Shown one piece after another: positions 61,038 to 64,000 of a stretch of DNA of 64,000 nucleotides (position 1 is its first letter; the number at the start of each line of letters is the position of its first letter). Under the pieces are notes generated by a model. It was not told where the DNA came from. It made no database searches and saw only the letters and a list, made by a program, of their open reading frames with translations. The translations under genes were made by a program, and so were the position numbers. The stretch is from Adhaeribacter pallidiroseus (lineage in GTDB: Bacteria > Bacteroidota > Bacteroidia > Cytophagales > Hymenobacteraceae): assembly GCF_003340495.1 (NCBI RefSeq), contig NZ_QASA01000001.1, forward strand, positions 2,294,001-2,358,000, given 5' to 3'.

Positions 61038-62132
61038 TTACGCATATTTACGTTGTTTCCAGGCAATTTTAACCGGTAAGAGGTAGTAAATAATAGAAGC
61101 AATGCCCAGGAACATCATAAAGAACTCATATACCAGTAATTGCCAGACATTAAATTTAAGGTTTACCCGCCGGGCACATAACCAGATAAAAACAGATTGC
61201 CAGGTAATTTTAGCTACTAAAATGCCCCAGTAAAACAAAGGGGTGGTTTCCTGGAAAAAAGGAATCCAAACGGGATAAAAACAAGAATATAAAATAAATA
61301 CCGCCGACATATAATAGGGAATGTGGCTAATTCCCTCCATCCACCGCCGCCTTTGTCGCAGTAAATGGCCCATATCTACAGCTGGCGTGGAGAGTGCCAA
61401 CACCGACTGATCAAAAATATTTACCGTATGAAAATGTCTTTTCACAACTTCCTGGTACAATTTGGCATCTTCGGTAATGGAAAACGGAATGTTTTCGTAA
61501 CCGCCGGTGGCTTCGTAAGCTTCGCGGGTAATAAGCATATTGTTACCCATGGTAAAAACCGGTAAATCCAAGTCCGTTACTACCTGAAATAATCCCAGCG
61601 CATAAATCCAATCAATGGATTGCATTTTATCGAACAGCCGGGGGCCATTTACCGTGGTAATGCCCGTAACAATGCCAATATAAGGCCGCACGTGCGCCAT
61701 CATAATCTGAATCCAAGTAGGTGGCACCTGAATGTCGGCATCGGTAATGAAGAAATAATTACTGGTGGCCATGTGGGCCAGGTGCGCTAACACATTGCCT
61801 TTGCCCCGGGCCATTCCCAGATTTTGAGTAATGGTAACGCATTTAAACTGCGGTTTGTCGTGGATAAACTGCCGCACTACCCGGTACGTGTTATCCGTAG
61901 AAGCATCGTCGCCAATGAGTACTTCAATTTTATCGCGCGGATAATCCAGCTGCTCAATGGCTTTTAAGCACCGGATGATGGTTTGTTCCTCGTTACGGGC
62001 TGCGATTAAAATGCTTACTTTCGGAAATACGAGCAACTGCTTGCGGTATCGCCGGCGATTTAACACCCACAAGCCCAGTATCACCAAGGAAACACTAAAT
62101 AATATAGCAAAATAAATAACCTTCAGCATCAT
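61038..62132 (-). CDS. Family 2 glycosyltransferase (membrane-anchored)
   Basis: A 364-residue inverting GT2. An N-terminal anchor (YFAILFSVSLVILGLWVL) precedes the nucleotide-binding VSILIAARNEEQTIIRCLKA, GDDASTDNT and the DAD box ITDADIQVP. LRQRRRWMEG (Q-x-x-R-W) matches processive synthases. Two or three C-terminal membrane helices follow. It overlaps the deacetylase gene by 4 bp, suggesting joint synthesis or modification of a polysaccharide. Confidence 0.92.
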   Translation of the reverse strand: MMLKVIYFAILFSVSLVILGLWVLNRRRYRKQLLVFPKVSILIAARNEEQTIIRCLKAIEQLDYPRDKIEVLIGDDASTDNTYRVVRQFIHDKPQFKCVTITQNLGMARGKGNVLAHLAHMATSNYFFITDADIQVPPTWIQIMMAHVRPYIGIVTGITTVNGPRLFDKMQSIDWIYALGLFQVVTDLDLPVFTMGNNMLITREAYEATGGYENIPFSITEDAKLYQEVVKRHFHTVNIFDQSVLALSTPAVDMGHLLRQRRRWMEGISHIPYYMSAVFILYSCFYPVWIPFFQETTPLFYWGILVAKITWQSVFIWLCARRVNLKFNVWQLLVYEFFMMFLGIASIIYYLLPVKIAWKQRKYA

Positions 62133-62758
62133 AATACTTTAAAGCTGTAACCTTGTTCAGCAAAATAGTGCAGATAACGTGGTAGCACGTACTGCAGGTT
62201 AGGAAACGCCTTCACGGAATCATGAAATACCACCACGGAACCGGATGTGGTTTTTTTCAAAGCCTGCTGCAAAATTTTTTCCGGCGCAAGAGTAATATCG
62301 AAATCATACGTAAGTATATCCCACATGATGACGCGATAAGTAGATTTAATTTTTAAAAATTGTTTTTGTTTGATTCTGCCGTAGGGAGGCCGGAATAATT
62401 TAACGCTGGTATTTTCCTGAATCTGATCTATTTGTTCCTGACACAAAGCAATATTCTGCACGTAAGTTTCGGTGGGCGTAGCCCAGCCCCGCAAATGATT
62501 ATGGGTATGATTACCTAAGTAATGGCCTTGCCGCACTATTAGTTGGGCAATTTCCGGAAAACGACTAATGTTTTCGCCGACACAAAAAAAAATAGCTTTG
62601 GCTTGAAAATCTGCGAGTTGTTTTAACACAAACTCCGTTACCACCGGAATAGGTCCGTCATCAAAGGTAAGATAAATATTTTTTTCTGTATTTGGTTTAC
62701 GCCAGGTATAATCCGGAAATAAATACCGCAACAAAGCTGGGGTTTTAAAAATACGCAT
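62129..62758 (-). CDS. Polysaccharide deacetylase (NodB homology)
   Basis: A 209-residue NodB-type deacetylase: TFDDGPIP with the catalytic base aspartate, the metal-binding HTHNHLRGW, and RPPYGRIK. It removes N-acetyl groups from glycans. It overlaps the GT2 gene by 4 bp and follows the GT4 gene by 10 bp, so it belongs to a glycan cluster. Confidence 0.93.
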   Translation of the reverse strand: MRIFKTPALLRYLFPDYTWRKPNTEKNIYLTFDDGPIPVVTEFVLKQLADFQAKAIFFCVGENISRFPEIAQLIVRQGHYLGNHTHNHLRGWATPTETYVQNIALCQEQIDQIQENTSVKLFRPPYGRIKQKQFLKIKSTYRVIMWDILTYDFDITLAPEKILQQALKKTTSGSVVVFHDSVKAFPNLQYVLPRYLHYFAEQGYSFKVL

Positions 62759-62768
62759 GGCAGAAACG

Positions 62769-63911
62769 CTAAGAAGATAAAGGTAGATTTTGCACGGCCT
62801 CTTCCAGGCTTTGGTAAACCAATCCGGCTGATTTTTCCCAGGAATAACGTTGGTAATTTAAATGCCCTAATCGGGTGTAGTAATCTCTTTTTTCCGGATA
62901 ATGATAAATTTGCACCATTGCCTGGCCTATTTCGTTCGGCGAATAAGGATCTACGAGCAAGGCGCTACCCGCCGCTACTTCGGGCATCGAGCTAATATTA
63001 CTGGTAATTACCGGACAATTACATTTTTGGGCTTCCAGTATGGGTAAGCCGAATCCTTCGAAAAAAGAAGCAAAAACCAGCGCCAAAGCAGAACCATATA
63101 ATTCCCGGATAACCGCATCCGAAACCCGACCGGTAAAAACCACATCTGCTTTATGCGTCATGGCGTTATAAGCTTTTAAAATGGCCCCGGCTTTCCAGGC
63201 TTTTCGGCCCGCAATAACCAATTTTACTTCGCTGCGCGTTAGATTTTTAAAATTATCGAATGCCCTAAACACATTTACCAGATTTTTACGCAGCTGCACC
63301 GCACCCACACAAACGAAATACATTTCGCCGGCGCAATATTTTTGCCGCAGCGCTATTTGCTGGGCATAAGGGGTGGGCTTAAAAAAGTTGGAAACGGCGC
63401 AAGGTGCCACCCGAATTTTGTCCGGTTCCACTTGTAAACTTTTAATTAAATCGGATTTCGTGAATTCAGATACCGTCAGCAATCGCCTGGAAGCTTCGGC
63501 AATACGCGGAATAAATTTTTGGTAATACCGCAGATCCAAGTATTTTTTCTCGACCGGAAAATGCAAATACGCCAAATCATGCAGCACGGTAACCCGGGGC
63601 ACATTTGTGCGCAAGGTAGTCATGTTGTCTAATGATAAAAATACATCGGGCTGCAATTGTTGCAAAACCCGGGGCAACCTGATCTCAAACCAAAGATAAT
63701 ACAACACCAGATGCCGGGTGGGCGGATAAATAACAATCGGGGTTACGTTGGAGGCGTAAATAAACTGTTGGTGATAAGGCCGGTCGAACAAAAAATAAAA
63801 GTCGTGTTCCGGGTGTTGTATTACTAAGTGCCGTAAAATTTCGTGCGAAAACTTACCGATCCCCTCTAATTTATCGGCTAACAAAAAACGGGTATTCACA
63901 ACTATTTTCAT
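62769..63911 (-). CDS. Family 4 glycosyltransferase
   Basis: A retaining GT-B enzyme of about 380 residues from ATG 63911 (MKIVVNTRFLLADKLEGIGK); an ATG at 63923 adds four. The C-terminal donor domain shows VGAVQLRKNLVNVFRAF, VFTGRVSDAVIRELY, and EGFGLPILEAQKCNCPVITS with the E-x7-E motif. It starts the deacetylase/GT2 cluster. Confidence 0.93.
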   Translation of the reverse strand: MKIVVNTRFLLADKLEGIGKFSHEILRHLVIQHPEHDFYFLFDRPYHQQFIYASNVTPIVIYPPTRHLVLYYLWFEIRLPRVLQQLQPDVFLSLDNMTTLRTNVPRVTVLHDLAYLHFPVEKKYLDLRYYQKFIPRIAEASRRLLTVSEFTKSDLIKSLQVEPDKIRVAPCAVSNFFKPTPYAQQIALRQKYCAGEMYFVCVGAVQLRKNLVNVFRAFDNFKNLTRSEVKLVIAGRKAWKAGAILKAYNAMTHKADVVFTGRVSDAVIRELYGSALALVFASFFEGFGLPILEAQKCNCPVITSNISSMPEVAAGSALLVDPYSPNEIGQAMVQIYHYPEKRDYYTRLGHLNYQRYSWEKSAGLVYQSLEEAVQNLPLSS

Positions 63912-63932
63912 GCAAGAGGGCAAGGATATACT

Positions 63933-64000
63933 TTAATTTTTAGAAGAGAATAAATTGGCTTTAAGGTCGGCAATACGAACCACTTGGGTTATCAGTAATA
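63933..64000 (-). CDS. C-terminal end of a gene cut by the window edge
   Basis: The frame reads LLITQVVRIADLKANLFSSK, then N and a TAA at 63935-63933. It ends 21 bp before the GT4 start on the same strand, so it is the next upstream gene of the glycan cluster. Too short to identify. Confidence 0.5.
   Translation of the reverse strand, partial: LLITQVVRIADLKANLFSSKN

Overview
The window is chromosomal DNA of a Bacteroidota bacterium, most likely a Cytophagales/Hymenobacteraceae relative. The support is a type IX secretion sorting tail on the 1044-residue repeat protein, a TAnnTTTG-type promoter in front of tRNA-Asp, weak Shine-Dalgarno signals, and gene content typical of the group (cytosolic asparaginase, TatD, GH15, formylglycine sulfatase, GT2/GT4 glycan genes). 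The species is an inference.

Layout. (1) About 1-7240, host housekeeping: the 3' part of smc, then on the minus strand a PlsC-like acyltransferase, a patatin-like lipase, a metallo-beta-lactamase-fold hydrolase and accA, then tRNA-Asp(GTC). (2) 7225-49354, a complete-looking tailed prophage of about 42 kb inserted in the 3' end of tRNA-Asp. A 16-bp direct repeat of the tRNA end bounds it (7225-7240 and 49339-49354), and a tyrosine integrase lies just inside the right end. (3) 49355-64000, host DNA again: a HicBA pair, GH15 hydrolase, sulfatase, a lysine-rich small protein, tRNA-Ser(GGA), a 14-blade-like GloVer repeat protein with a T9SS tail, and a leftward cluster of asparaginase, TatD, GT2, polysaccharide deacetylase, GT4 and a partial gene.

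Prophage organisation. A CI-like repressor (plus) and an early leftward operon diverge from an operator at about 41.55 kb. The early operon holds small overlapping ORFs and a replication-type protein. A serine recombinase (plus, 35.7 kb) interrupts the minus-strand genes. All virion genes are on the minus strand, in an unusual order: tail-tip/adsorption and lysis genes first, then protease-scaffold, capsid, tail-tube-like protein, terminases, portal, holin, and the tape measure last. These late genes fall into seven units. Each is preceded by the same 10-bp element (CGYCCTACYY on the coding strand), and most are separated by intrinsic terminators or hairpins. I know of no description of this element, and I regard it as the best candidate here for an undescribed regulatory system.

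Cargo. Plus-strand, AT-rich accessory genes sit at both ends of the prophage: a TIR-domain protein beside attL, and between repressor and integrase an unknown 406-residue protein, a fused ABC-ATPase/DUF4435 protein resembling single-gene PARIS (AriA-AriB), a deoxyribosyltransferase/TIR-like protein, a PemK/MazF toxin-antitoxin pair and an unknown 186-residue protein. A HigA-HicA-HicB cassette with a paired-palindrome operator lies inside the structural genes. A scar joining an integrase N-terminus to a repressor C-terminus shows an earlier recombination event. Two structural genes (the tape-measure C-terminus and a small tail-completion-type gene) look frameshifted at 5-nt homopolymers; adding one base to each run restores a typical protein.
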